Notes: a model not told the origin generated them from the sequence alone. Positions 9,625 through 18,209 are shown, counted from the first letter of the stretch. The stretch: DNA of 64,000 bases from UBA11606 sp965243715 (GCA_965243715.1 CBDEVU010000009.1:496001-560000); one strand, 5' to 3'. Made by a program: numbers and translations.

Positions 9625-12600
9625 TGCCAGAATCGGAAGCGTTTGAATTGAAGGTAGACACGCTCGGCTTTTTAGCCAATAACCTACGCGGTTACGAACC
9701 GGGGGCGATTCTCAGAGAGCAGTTACAAAACGCCGACGACGCGTGCTTAAAGCAGGACCGGACAGGTGATCTTTGTCTCCAGTTTCTTCCCGATCGCTTG
9801 GCGGTAACGAATCCGTCGATCTTCAACGACGAGGACTGGGCCCGGCTCGAGCGGCCGAGTTGTCGGGGGAAGTCCGGTGATGCCGACCAGATAGGAGAGT
9901 TCGGTGTCGGATTTTGGGGCGCATTGCATATTACCGATGAGCCCACCGTGACCTCAGGACATCGTCGTGAAACTCTCAATCCCCTCGCCCCGACTCAACA
10001 GACTGTTGCTCACTACGATGGAACGAAGGTCGAGTTCGTCTATCGGTTAAAGCCAACCGACCTAGGTGACCAGCTTAAGGTGGGACCGGTGACCAAGAAG
10101 GTCATTGATTCGATGGCGGCGGCGTTCGTTGCCCAGATGGCAGAGCTATTGCTCTTCACTCGGGCGATCGAGGTTATCGAGATCGAGTTACCCAGCGGTT
10201 CGAGACGGGTGGCCCGACGGAGGGTCGAACCGCTCGAAGGTTCCGTTGAACGACTCACCGTCAGCGTCGACGGTGCTTCGGAGGAGAACTGTCGGTATCT
10301 TCTGGTTCGCTCTGAACTGGCTGATCCGCCGCCAGGACGCCACGGCCGAGTGACTGCGGCGTTACCGCTCACTAAACCTCATCGCGGTCCGGGGCGGGCG
10401 TTCTTTATGTTCCCGACCGAGACAGAATCAGGACTAAACCTCTCCGTTGACGCCCACTTCCAAGCAACCAATGACCGCCGATCGTTGGAGAAAGAGGGCG
10501 ATCACGGCGCGTGGAACGAGAAAATCTTCGAGCAAGCAGGAAAAGCCGTCGGTGAGTCTCTCGAGACGGTCCTCAATCCGACCATCCACGGACTTGATAC
10601 TGAAGACGCCATCTCATGGTTTGAAACTGCCCAGTCGGCGCGCTCTGACGTTGCTCGGCGGACCAAGCTGTTTGTTGATCAACTTGATTCACGGGCTCGA
10701 GGTTTAGCCGTCATCCCCGACCGAGAAGGCTGCCTGCGGCGAGGCGGCGATCTAGTCAGTTTGGCCCCAGAAATCGAACCTCTACTGGCTGAGTGGGTGG
10801 GCAATACGGCGAAGCCTACGATACGGCAGACCACCGCTAACGTGTATGGGCGGTGGGGGCTGAGAACTTGGGGTCCCTCTGACGTGGCCGACTGGCTCAA
10901 AAAACAACTTCCGGCCCGTCCCATAGCGCGTAAAGATGCTCCGGCCTTTGTGAACGAACTCAGTGACGCGCTCAAACTCCTCGATTATTGCCGCGACCAA
11001 CAATTTTCGCTGGAGGGCGTGGCGCTCCTGCTTGGTACCGACGATTCCTACCATCCCATCGGTGGCCGCCTCGCTCGGCCCTCGGAGGAACACATGCACC
11101 TCGTCGCTGGCCTGTCCCGTCCCGTGGTGAACCGCGAGTTTCGCGACAGTTGGGCAGGTAAAAAGGCTCCACGCAGCTCCCCGGAGTGGCTTCGCGACGC
11201 GCTAGTTGAATCAGTGGAAAAACTCGTTGGTCGACGAGTTCCAGTCAAGGCCGTAGGCGCGGCGAAGAGCTACGCCCGCATTAGTGAAGCCATCAATATC
11301 GTCGATCGAACGGTGGCCGGTCTCGATGGCGTTCCGCTCGCCCCCGATGAGCACGGCATCCTAGGAGTCTTTGATGACAAGACTGTAGGCGGGCTTCCCG
11401 CCGCTAACCGACAGCAAGCCGAGCACCTCGTCCGCCGTTTGGGCCTTCGCCCGCTGCACAAATCAATTGAGGACAAGTCGGTGAGTCGAGCGGCCCGCCG
11501 GTTCAGCGTGAGCCTGATTAACGAACTCGGTCCCTTTGTTGCTGACTGGGATCCGGTGTCCGATTCGCGTCTGCTCGTCAAGGTCCTCGCCGCGATGCAA
11601 CAGGAGTCCTCGATCTCCCCCGCGCTAGTGGAACAACTCCGCTCGTGGCGAATCTGGCAGGGATCGGACGGCGAGACCTACCGCCTCGATGAGTTGCTAC
11701 TTGCGGCCCGGGACAGGGTCTCCCACTCCGGTCGGATTCTGGTTTCCAAGGACCTCGTCGGGGCGCTAGACCCCGCGGAACCGGTGTACGCAACCCTGCG
11801 GGGCTTGTTGCGAGTTGACGTTTTCGACACGACAGAAGAAACGGTGCTTGAATGTGAGAACCCGCCCGCCGATAAGGCCGAACAACGCCAACTGCTCCTC
11901 GACCTCGCGTATTGCGAGAACCTTTCGCAGGCCCAGATCGAGCGCCTCCAACGGCAGGCCTTTGTGCTGGGCCAAGATGGTCAGCTCCGAACCCCGAGCG
12001 ACACATTCCTTACTCTCGATCAGCTACCCCTTGGCTTGGGTGACCGATGTGTCGACGCTGAGGTAAAGAACGACCGTCGATTGCGAGTATTGCTGGCCGA
12101 GTTGGGGGCGCCCGAACTGCCCCAGCCCGCTGAATTGCTCGACGTAGCCACCGAAATAGCTGAATCTCCGGTAGACGCTGATCCGGCGCAGGATCCAAGT
12201 CGAGTTTTGTGGGATCACCTGTTTTGGTCCTACAAGCGGTACCCGCTGCAAGCTTTGGGTGCGCTGGCGGACATCCCTTGGCTGTTGATCTCACCCGGCC
12301 CGGCCCGGGAAAAGCCCAGAAAATGCTACGACCCTAAACTCAGCTTCGCGGGCGGTCTCTTCCCTGTGCCCCTCGGCGTTGCCTCTCCGCCTCAAGCCCT
12401 TCGTGAGGCGCTGCGGATAAGGGTCGTCCTCGAAACCGACGACTGTGTGAAGCTAGCTAAGGATGCGGCCAGCAAAGAACGCAGCCTCGATAGCGGTTTT
12501 TTCGGATACATCAATCGGCGGTGCAAGGAAGGCAGTTCTGATGAGCGCTCTCTGGCGAAGTTGCGTGAACTACCAATCTTGCCCCTCGGTACCGGCCTCA

Positions 12601-14561
12601 CCAAGCCGAGTGCTTTGGTGTCGTCCAATCGTGCCCAGATCTGGGGTCATCTTAGGGCGGTCGTACCAGCGGAGTTCGTCACAGATTACCAGAATCTGCT
12701 CCGCGCTTGGCGGGTGACGAAAGGAAACGACGAGGTCGACCTTTTCGAACATATCGATGTGCTTGGAGAACTCTCCGGCCGTTCAGGATTTGACTCACGC
12801 GATAAGGCGCTCGCCTTGGCTCGGATTGCTTCGATCGCCGCGCTGGACCTCAATGATCAGCAGGTGGAAAACATGCGCCGAACGGGATTTCTGGTCACCT
12901 CGCGCGGGCTTAGCGCGGTGTCCGACGCCTTCCGCATTGATCTCCCACCGGCGGTCGTCGATAAACTGAAGCCACTACTTCCAATTGTTGAGGAATCTAA
13001 CCAAAGCGCTGAGCTCCTTAACCGACTCAAGATTCGAGGCCTGCGGTCGGCTCTCACACTGGAAGCGGTTACGGAAGGAAACACCGCCGACAGTCGCTGG
13101 TCGGACGTTCTAGAGCGACAGGCCCCCAACGTTTTGCGCTTCTTGAAGTCTTCTCGTATGCGCATCGATCAAGTACTTCTCGAAGCATGGCCCCCGAGCG
13201 TATACAGCGTTGCCGTTATGACCGTTCGGGTATCTATGAATGGCCAAGTCCGGCTCGAGTGGGAAGCAAAAGCTCACCTAGAGCAGCAGAATGAGAAACT
13301 GGCCCTCTACGTCAGCGGCGATAATCCCGATGGTCGCGCGGTGGTCGATGCGATAACTTCGGAGTTTGGGGTGGATCGCGGGCTCAAGTCGCTTCTGTTG
13401 AACGTCCTAGCAGCATCGACCCGTGAGGATGGCGCCGACTTGCTCGATTGGGAGAACATTCCCGCTTTGACCGACGATGAGTCCTCCTATATCCACCACT
13501 ACGAAGAAATGGTGGCTGCCATCCCAGCCCCAGTCAAGGAGAATGAACCGGCACCTCGGCCTGAAGCGGTCGGCGATAACGGACAAGTCGATGACATCTC
13601 GCTCGCGCGTCGCCGGTCGCGAAGGGGGACTACCGACGTGGCCGCGTTGGAGGAACGCGGTATCGTTTTCGACGGATGTAGCGCCCCTGAGTCGGTCGAG
13701 GAGGACAACCGTACGGCACTCGGCAACGGTGAAGCACCATCCCCACGAGACGAGATTCGGGTGTGCCTGTCCTTTTTCGATGTCAGTAAGGGATTGATAC
13801 CGGTCGGCGCCCGCGATCTGAAGTGGCTGACGGCGGGCGAACCGCTAGAGCAGGCGGAGATATTCGGCCAGAAGGTGGCCGCCCACCGCGCCGGTGACTA
13901 TCACATCGAGTTGGAGGACGGCGCTATATTGTTCTACCAGCGACTGGTAGTGCCGGGAACGGTGATGCGAGTCCGCCCGCTGGGGCTAGGGCAGGTGGAG
14001 GTCGAGGTTAGACCCGACCGTCACAAAATTGATGGCGTTTGGATGCTCGAATTAGATGATTCCGGGGGACTGACTCGGCTAAAGCAAGACAACATCGAAC
14101 TGGAGTGGGAGACCGACGATCTTTTCTACAAAGCCGAGCGACGTTTAGAAGACATCGAAGCGCTTATGTCCGATGGTGGGAAGTCCGCCTTACAGTTGAT
14201 TATCGAGGTCTTCCTAGCCCGACCGAGCGAGGGACTATCGGTGGAGAAGGTTTGGGGCCTAGTCGCCATTAGCCGCCTCTTCGCCAAGGCGACAATCGGC
14301 CAGACGCTTGCTGAGCAGAAAGACCTTTTCGAATCTAGAAAGGGTCTTTGGTACAAGATTGGGGACAAGGTCCGCCAGCCTCCGCCGCCCCGACCGTCAA
14401 GGCCTGAAGCTGCGACCAGTAGCCGACTAGAGGACGCGGCGGTCTTGGACCTTGCTAAAGAGCTCGAGAACCTCTTAGCCGACGCCGATCCACGGCTTCG
14501 CAGCAAAGTGTTTCAAATCCTAGGTGTTTCAGATCCTAGAGTTGGTAATGCTGCAGCCTAG
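9624..14561 (+). CDS. Giant sacsin-like protein with N-terminal GHKL/HATPase domain
   Basis: A 1645-residue protein. The first ~280 residues form a GHKL ATPase fold like that of sacsin and Hsp90: an N-box LREQLQNADDA near residues 30-41, a Mg-ATP glycine motif DQIGEFGVGFWG near 88-99, and a DAHFQATNDRRSLE segment near 278. The central ~1000 residues contain no motif I can name. Near the C-terminus (about 1400-1560) is a mixed beta segment, and the last ~100 residues include a proline-rich linker (PPPPRPSRP). The ATG overlaps the stop of the RecQ fusion (TAATG), so the two proteins are translated together and probably in fixed ratio. GHKL ATPases paired with helicases recur in bacterial defence and repair loci, which makes that role plausible here but unproven. 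Confidence 0.8.
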   Translation: MPESEAFELKVDTLGFLANNLRGYEPGAILREQLQNADDACLKQDRTGDLCLQFLPDRLAVTNPSIFNDEDWARLERPSCRGKSGDADQIGEFGVGFWGALHITDEPTVTSGHRRETLNPLAPTQQTVAHYDGTKVEFVYRLKPTDLGDQLKVGPVTKKVIDSMAAAFVAQMAELLLFTRAIEVIEIELPSGSRRVARRRVEPLEGSVERLTVSVDGASEENCRYLLVRSELADPPPGRHGRVTAALPLTKPHRGPGRAFFMFPTETESGLNLSVDAHFQATNDRRSLEKEGDHGAWNEKIFEQAGKAVGESLETVLNPTIHGLDTEDAISWFETAQSARSDVARRTKLFVDQLDSRARGLAVIPDREGCLRRGGDLVSLAPEIEPLLAEWVGNTAKPTIRQTTANVYGRWGLRTWGPSDVADWLKKQLPARPIARKDAPAFVNELSDALKLLDYCRDQQFSLEGVALLLGTDDSYHPIGGRLARPSEEHMHLVAGLSRPVVNREFRDSWAGKKAPRSSPEWLRDALVESVEKLVGRRVPVKAVGAAKSYARISEAINIVDRTVAGLDGVPLAPDEHGILGVFDDKTVGGLPAANRQQAEHLVRRLGLRPLHKSIEDKSVSRAARRFSVSLINELGPFVADWDPVSDSRLLVKVLAAMQQESSISPALVEQLRSWRIWQGSDGETYRLDELLLAARDRVSHSGRILVSKDLVGALDPAEPVYATLRGLLRVDVFDTTEETVLECENPPADKAEQRQLLLDLAYCENLSQAQIERLQRQAFVLGQDGQLRTPSDTFLTLDQLPLGLGDRCVDAEVKNDRRLRVLLAELGAPELPQPAELLDVATEIAESPVDADPAQDPSRVLWDHLFWSYKRYPLQALGALADIPWLLISPGPAREKPRKCYDPKLSFAGGLFPVPLGVASPPQALREALRIRVVLETDDCVKLAKDAASKERSLDSGFFGYINRRCKEGSSDERSLAKLRELPILPLGTGLTKPSALVSSNRAQIWGHLRAVVPAEFVTDYQNLLRAWRVTKGNDEVDLFEHIDVLGELSGRSGFDSRDKALALARIASIAALDLNDQQVENMRRTGFLVTSRGLSAVSDAFRIDLPPAVVDKLKPLLPIVEESNQSAELLNRLKIRGLRSALTLEAVTEGNTADSRWSDVLERQAPNVLRFLKSSRMRIDQVLLEAWPPSVYSVAVMTVRVSMNGQVRLEWEAKAHLEQQNEKLALYVSGDNPDGRAVVDAITSEFGVDRGLKSLLLNVLAASTREDGADLLDWENIPALTDDESSYIHHYEEMVAAIPAPVKENEPAPRPEAVGDNGQVDDISLARRRSRRGTTDVAALEERGIVFDGCSAPESVEEDNRTALGNGEAPSPRDEIRVCLSFFDVSKGLIPVGARDLKWLTAGEPLEQAEIFGQKVAAHRAGDYHIELEDGAILFYQRLVVPGTVMRVRPLGLGQVEVEVRPDRHKIDGVWMLELDDSGGLTRLKQDNIELEWETDDLFYKAERRLEDIEALMSDGGKSALQLIIEVFLARPSEGLSVEKVWGLVAISRLFAKATIGQTLAEQKDLFESRKGLWYKIGDKVRQPPPPRPSRPEAATSSRLEDAAVLDLAKELENLLADADPRLRSKVFQILGVSDPRVGNAAA

Positions 14562-14569
14562 CTGATAGA

Positions 14570-14585
14570 GTTAGGTATACCTAAC
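14570..14585. promoter_or_regulatory. Perfect 16-bp palindrome, DtxR/IdeR-like operator candidate
   Basis: GTTAGGTATACCTAAC is its own reverse complement. The half-sites TTAGG/CCTAA are those of DtxR/IdeR iron-box sites, but the spacer here is 4 nt where the classical 19-bp box has a longer one. It lies 38 nt before the ferredoxin/bacterioferritin start. That fits an iron- or manganese-responsive regulator, but the exact protein is inference. Confidence 0.55.
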
Positions 14586-14623
14586 TGGAGGTGTGAGGTG
14601 GCTGCGAGCTTGGGAGGTTAGTG

Positions 14624-14818
14624 ATGGTTGTATGTCACTGCCTCGCGCTCAATGATGCGGCGATTGTGGCGTTAGTCCAATCGGGTCGCGTGTCGGTTGA
14701 GGCAGTTGTCGCCGCGTGTGGGGCGGGCACCGAGTGCGGTAGTTGCGTGCCGCTACTCGAAGAAGTTCTTGGTCAGGCTGTGTCCTGCGTCGAAGTTCCG
14801 CTAAGGTTTCCTGCATGA
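14624..14818 (+). CDS. bfd: Bacterioferritin-associated [2Fe-2S] ferredoxin
   Basis: A 64-residue protein. Cysteines C-H-C near the N-terminus (VCHCLAL) and C-x2-C in ECGSC match the C-x-C-x(n)-C-x2-C pattern of Bfd/BFD-like [2Fe-2S] proteins. Known role: electron donor that reduces the ferric core of bacterioferritin so that iron can be released. I chose ATG 14624 because GGAGG lies at 14613-14617, 6 nt upstream; an in-frame GTG lies one codon earlier. The stop overlaps the bacterioferritin start by 4 nt (ATGA), supporting a two-gene iron-storage and release operon under the palindrome just upstream. Confidence 0.9.
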   Translation: MVVCHCLALNDAAIVALVQSGRVSVEAVVAACGAGTECGSCVPLLEEVLGQAVSCVEVPLRFPA

Positions 14819-15285
14819 AGGGTTCCGTTGCGATCATCGAGTTTCTCAATGAGGCGCTGACCGCCGAGTTGACGGCCATTAACCAGTATTTCGCTCACGC
14901 GAAGTTGTGCGAGAACTGGGGTTGGGAGCGCTTGGCAGCGAAGTATCGCGCCGAGTCGCTCGAGGAAATGCGCGACGCGGAGCGACTCATCGATCGGATT
15001 TTGCTGCTCGACGGGATGCCTAACCTGCAGCGCCTAGGCACCGTGCGTGTGGGTGAGACCCCCCTCGAGCAGTTTGAGGTCGATATGGCGCTAGAAGAAG
15101 CGGCCATTGCGATGTACCGACGAGGGGTACGGCTAGCTCTCGACGAGAACGATCCCGGCAGCCGAGAGTTGCTCGAAGTGCTCGTGGTTGGTGAAGAGGA
15201 ACATCTTGATTGGATCGAGACCCAACTTCACGCAATCGGCGATATCGGTATCGAGCGTTACCTGCAGTCCCAACTCACTGCCTGA
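14815..15285 (+). CDS. bfr: Bacterioferritin
   Basis: A 156-residue four-helix bundle of normal bacterioferritin length. The N-terminal EFLNEALTAELTAINQYF helix carries the first ferroxidase glutamate, SLEEMRDAERL carries the second-site acids and the methionine that serves as axial heme ligand in the family, and EEEHLDWIETQL carries the late ferroxidase Glu and His. Known role: oxidises Fe(II) and stores it in a 24-mer shell with heme at subunit interfaces. Start ATG 14815 overlaps the ferredoxin stop. A start further upstream would run into the ferredoxin gene in another frame and is not needed. Confidence 0.95.
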   Translation: MKGSVAIIEFLNEALTAELTAINQYFAHAKLCENWGWERLAAKYRAESLEEMRDAERLIDRILLLDGMPNLQRLGTVRVGETPLEQFEVDMALEEAAIAMYRRGVRLALDENDPGSRELLEVLVVGEEEHLDWIETQLHAIGDIGIERYLQSQLTA

Positions 15286-16512
15286 CTAGTCGCGTTGCGT
15301 GCCGACTTTAAGGTTCTTGAATGCAATGCCCTTGTCGACACTAATGTCACGGGGTAGACCGAGCACCCGATCGCCGATGATGTTGCGTTGAATTTCGTTG
15401 GTACCGCCCGCGATACCGCCTTGGAGGCCGGTAAGCGCAGTGCGGGCCCAACCGCCGCCAGAACTGCCTTCCCAAGCCACACTGCTCGCGCCGATCAACG
15501 CCATCGAGAGGTCGCGGGCGAGGTTCGTGGTGTTGGTGGCGATGAGTTTGCCCAGCGAACCGCCAGGGCCGGGCGTTTTTCCCGCCTGCAGTTCGGCGCG
15601 CGTGCGCATCGAGATCAGCGAAGCGGTTGTCTCCATGATGTAGAGTCGCATGAGGCCGTCGCGGACTACTGGGTCGTTGGTTTGGCCTAGTTTTCGTGCT
15701 TCGGCGATTAGCTCGTCGGCTCGTTCGTGGCGGACTCCGCCCACCGCGCCCGCTCCGATGGCGACCCGTTCGTACATCAGCATGGCGGTCGCCATGTTCC
15801 AGCCGTTGTTGACTTCGCCCATGAGGTGGTCGGCGGGGATCTCGACATCGGTAAAGAAGACTTCGTTGAAGTGCCGGCCGCCGTCGATCTGATGGATGGG
15901 GCGAATCTCTACGCCAGGGGCATCCATCGGCACGATAAACATGGAAATGCCCGCGTGCTTAGCAACTTCGGGGTTGGTGCGGGCGATGACGACGCCGTAG
16001 TCCGAAACGTGAGCGAGCGTAGTCCACACTTTTTGGCCGTTGATGATCCAGGTTTCGCCGTCGCGTTCGGCTTTGGTCTGAAGGCTGGCGACATCGGAGC
16101 CTGCGCCGGGTTCGGAGAACATCTGGCACCAAATAGTTTGGGCTGAGATGTTGTCGGCCAGGTAGGTCGATTTCTGTTCGTCGGTTCCGTACTCGTTGAG
16201 CATCGGCAGGCACATGCCGTGCGAGATCGTGAGTTCAAAGGTCATGTTCGGGTAGGTGCCGTACTCTTCTCGCCAGATTCGCTCGTGCTCCTCGCTAAGA
16301 CCTTGACCTCCGTACTCGGTGGGATAGGTGAGACCGGCGAGTTCGGCGTCGGCGAGGGCCTGCTGGAAGATCTTGCCGTGCTGGAGTCGTTGCGGGCCGC
16401 GTAGATCGGGATCACCGGTCATGCTCATGCCCGTGGCGTGCTCGTCGAGGAAAGCCCGACAGCGTCCTCGGAACTCGTCGGCCGCGGCGGGGGAGAGTGC
16501 GGTGCTTGTCAT
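15286..16512 (-). CDS. Acyl-CoA dehydrogenase
   Basis: A 408-residue flavoenzyme of the acyl-CoA dehydrogenase family. The sequence shows the FAD/substrate loop MFSEPGAGSDVASLQTKA near residues 133-150, WIINGQKVWTT near 156, and the C-terminal signature GGTNEIQRNIIGDRVLGLPR. The family oxidises acyl-CoA to the enoyl-CoA and passes electrons to electron-transfer flavoprotein. The substrate (fatty, branched or steroid side-chain acyl-CoA) cannot be decided. The ATG has GGAG about 8 nt upstream. It lies 20 nt downstream of a lipoprotein gene on the same strand, so the two may be co-transcribed without a clear functional link. Confidence 0.92.
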   Translation of the reverse strand: MTSTALSPAAADEFRGRCRAFLDEHATGMSMTGDPDLRGPQRLQHGKIFQQALADAELAGLTYPTEYGGQGLSEEHERIWREEYGTYPNMTFELTISHGMCLPMLNEYGTDEQKSTYLADNISAQTIWCQMFSEPGAGSDVASLQTKAERDGETWIINGQKVWTTLAHVSDYGVVIARTNPEVAKHAGISMFIVPMDAPGVEIRPIHQIDGGRHFNEVFFTDVEIPADHLMGEVNNGWNMATAMLMYERVAIGAGAVGGVRHERADELIAEARKLGQTNDPVVRDGLMRLYIMETTASLISMRTRAELQAGKTPGPGGSLGKLIATNTTNLARDLSMALIGASSVAWEGSSGGGWARTALTGLQGGIAGGTNEIQRNIIGDRVLGLPRDISVDKGIAFKNLKVGTQRD

Positions 16513-16532
16513 TTGGTTCTCCGGCAGAAAAA

Positions 16533-17726
16533 TTAGGGCGGCGTGCCGCAGTCGAGGCAGTGGACGTCTTGGATGGGTTCACCGTTGATGAAATCGGTCA
16601 GCCAGTCAACCCAGCGCACACCGACCGTCTCGAGATCGTAGAACTCTTCTTGCAGGTGAATCGTGTGGTTGTTTCCAGCCGCCACGTAGGTGGGCAGGTC
16701 GAGGCCGGACGCTTCGATGTAGTCCTCGCTTTCGTGAAGTACATCGAGGACGGTGCCGCCGCCGCTCAGACTGAAGAGGGCGGCGAAATTGGTTTGGGTG
16801 CTGTCGTAGGCATGGTCGAATCGGGCCAGTCGGAGGTTCTCGAACAAATTGCCCGCGACGATATAGTTGTCGGGTGCACCGAGCGTGGTGACATCGATGT
16901 TTTCGGTTGTCGGCCAGTCAGGAAAGCCCGCGGCGATCCCCCACTGGTCGTTGAGGAAACCCATGACGGCGGGATTGGAGCCATAGCCCCCCGCTCCGTC
17001 GCCCAGTGCGAGGACATCGGCGTCGGGGTAGGCCTTAGCCAGCACTCCGCCGAGCAGCGGTGAGGGAACACCGCCAGCGCTGGAGCCGGTGACAAATATC
17101 TGCGACGCGTCGGGGTAGTTGGAGATGAGGTATTCGACGCCTTTGGCGGCGTTGATGGAGCCGGTGTGGTTGATGGTTACGTCGTCATTGTAGGTGTGGG
17201 TTCGTGTGCCCAAGAAGACGTCGCCAGTGCAGTACGGCAGGTAGATAACGGTCCAGTCGGCGACCGGGTTTTGCGGATTGTCGAACTCGAAGAGGCCGAA
17301 CAATTGCTCGTCGGATTTGGCCAGTTCGAGGTCGCGTACTAGGTCGTGGGAGTACGACTGGTTCTCGCCGCCGATTTCGCAGGTTTCGGCGGTGAAGCAG
17401 GCGCCGCCGCCCTGCAGGAACAAGAGGACTTTCTCCGGATCGCCCTCGTGGACCATGTATTTGTAGTCGTCGCCGCCCGCGCAAACACAGCCGGGGGCGT
17501 CGAGTATCTCCCACTCGACGGTCGGCGGCGGAGCCTCCGTAGTAGTTGGAGGTTCCGTAGTAGTCGGAGGTTCCGTAGTAGTCGGGGGTTCGGTTACCGA
17601 GGGAGCCTCGGTGGTGGTCGGTGCCGTTGTCGGGGTGGTTGATGTTGGGTCGGCAGTTTCGGAATCACCGCCGCATGCCGCGGCAATTAACGCCATCGAC
17701 ACGGCGACAAGTAAAAGCTTTCGCAT
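16533..17726 (-). CDS. Secreted lipoprotein, pectinacetylesterase/Notum-like hydrolase
   Basis: A 397-residue protein. The start is taken as the ATG at 17726 because GGGAGA lies just upstream; an in-frame TTG lies four codons earlier. A short basic, hydrophobic signal peptide ends at the lipobox LIAAAC, so the mature protein is anchored by a lipidated Cys. A Thr/Pro/Glu linker with repeated PPTTTE units follows (about residues 25-70). The enzyme part contains FLQGGGACF (oxyanion region), the nucleophile motif TGSSAGGVPSPLLG and a late NNHTIH likely to hold the catalytic His, all as in the pectinacetylesterase/Notum family. The likely role is deacylation of an extracellular polymer or lipid. 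It follows tmRNA by about 30 nt on the same strand. Confidence 0.8.
   Translation of the reverse strand: MRKLLLVAVSMALIAAACGGDSETADPTSTTPTTAPTTTEAPSVTEPPTTTEPPTTTEPPTTTEAPPPTVEWEILDAPGCVCAGGDDYKYMVHEGDPEKVLLFLQGGGACFTAETCEIGGENQSYSHDLVRDLELAKSDEQLFGLFEFDNPQNPVADWTVIYLPYCTGDVFLGTRTHTYNDDVTINHTGSINAAKGVEYLISNYPDASQIFVTGSSAGGVPSPLLGGVLAKAYPDADVLALGDGAGGYGSNPAVMGFLNDQWGIAAGFPDWPTTENIDVTTLGAPDNYIVAGNLFENLRLARFDHAYDSTQTNFAALFSLSGGGTVLDVLHESEDYIEASGLDLPTYVAAGNNHTIHLQEEFYDLETVGVRWVDWLTDFINGEPIQDVHCLDCGTPP
17520..17600 (-). repeat. In-gene repeat encoding PPTTTE linker units
   Basis: On the minus strand several near-identical 18-nt units encode consecutive PPTTTE repeats in the linker of the lipoprotein. 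Units in phase with the codons suggest that linker length can change by unit gain or loss without frameshift. Confidence 0.7.
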
Positions 17727-17739
17727 ATTCTCTCCCAAT

Positions 17740-17756
17740 TCTGGCTTAGGGCCAGA
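17740..17756 (-). promoter_or_regulatory. Small hairpin immediately after tmRNA
   Basis: TCTGGC (minus strand, 17756-17751) pairs with GCCAGA (17745-17740) around the 5-nt loop CCTAA. It begins 3 nt after the tmRNA CCA end and is followed by ATTGGGAG, not by a T-run. It is more likely a processing signal or part of the lipoprotein leader than a strong terminator. Confidence 0.4.
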
Positions 17757-17758
17757 TG

Positions 17759-18150
17759 TGGTGGAGCTGGAGGGAATCGAACCCTCGTCCGCTGGGTGGT
17801 CACTTGGCGTGCTACGACCGTTCCCGTGGGGTCTGGCTCAGCGGCCGCCAGATTGCCGGGTCAATTGGGCCGAAGCCCTGCCGCCGGATCTTTCTCCGAG
17901 GTCAGCGGTCTTTGCCTGCTGTCAGTGGTCTTTCCCTACCGTCCACCACCGCTTCTGGTGCCAGGCTGCGATGGTCAGGCCCCGCGTGGCATTGCTGCTC
18001 GCGATGACTCTCTGCTTACTGATCTAGATCAGGCAGCGAGAGTGAGATCGTCCGTATCGGCGTCTCTGTGGTTGCCCCGTTTTAGGAGTCTGAGCAACTC
18101 CGGTCGCACGTCAAAGCATCCTGGTCCCAACGTCGAAACCGATCAGCCCC
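17759..18150 (-). ncRNA. ssrA: Transfer-messenger RNA (tmRNA)
   Basis: About 392 nt on the minus strand. The 5' end GGGGCTGATC at 18150 pairs with the 3' CAGCTCC before ACCA (17759-17761 = CCA), including the usual G-U wobble. The 3' part has a T-arm with GGTTCGATTCCC. The tag frame ends in LAA followed by TGA at 18031-18029; reading back to a likely GGC resume codon (18076-18074) gives the tag GNHRDADTDDLTLAA (resume codon is inference). The tag stop lies in a 14-bp palindrome CTGATCTAGATCAG (18019-18032). Role: rescues stalled ribosomes together with SmpB, which is encoded 1.4 kb away, and marks the product for ClpXP, also in this window. Confidence 0.95.
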
Positions 18151-18209
18151 TTGTGCCGTCTCTTTTCAAGGTGCGGCGACGAGCAAAGCCCGCCATGAAG
18201 AAGGGTAGC

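Noticed and set aside
15727..16146. A 139-codon plus-strand frame inside the acyl-CoA dehydrogenase gene
   Set aside because: It is antisense to a conserved enzyme and has low-complexity composition.
16497..17063. A 188-codon plus-strand frame opposite the lipoprotein gene
   Set aside because: It is a complementary shadow of the esterase core, with no ribosome site and no recognisable domain.
17756..18027. Open frames in the tmRNA region
   Set aside because: They lie within the tmRNA gene on the opposite strand and are not translated genes.
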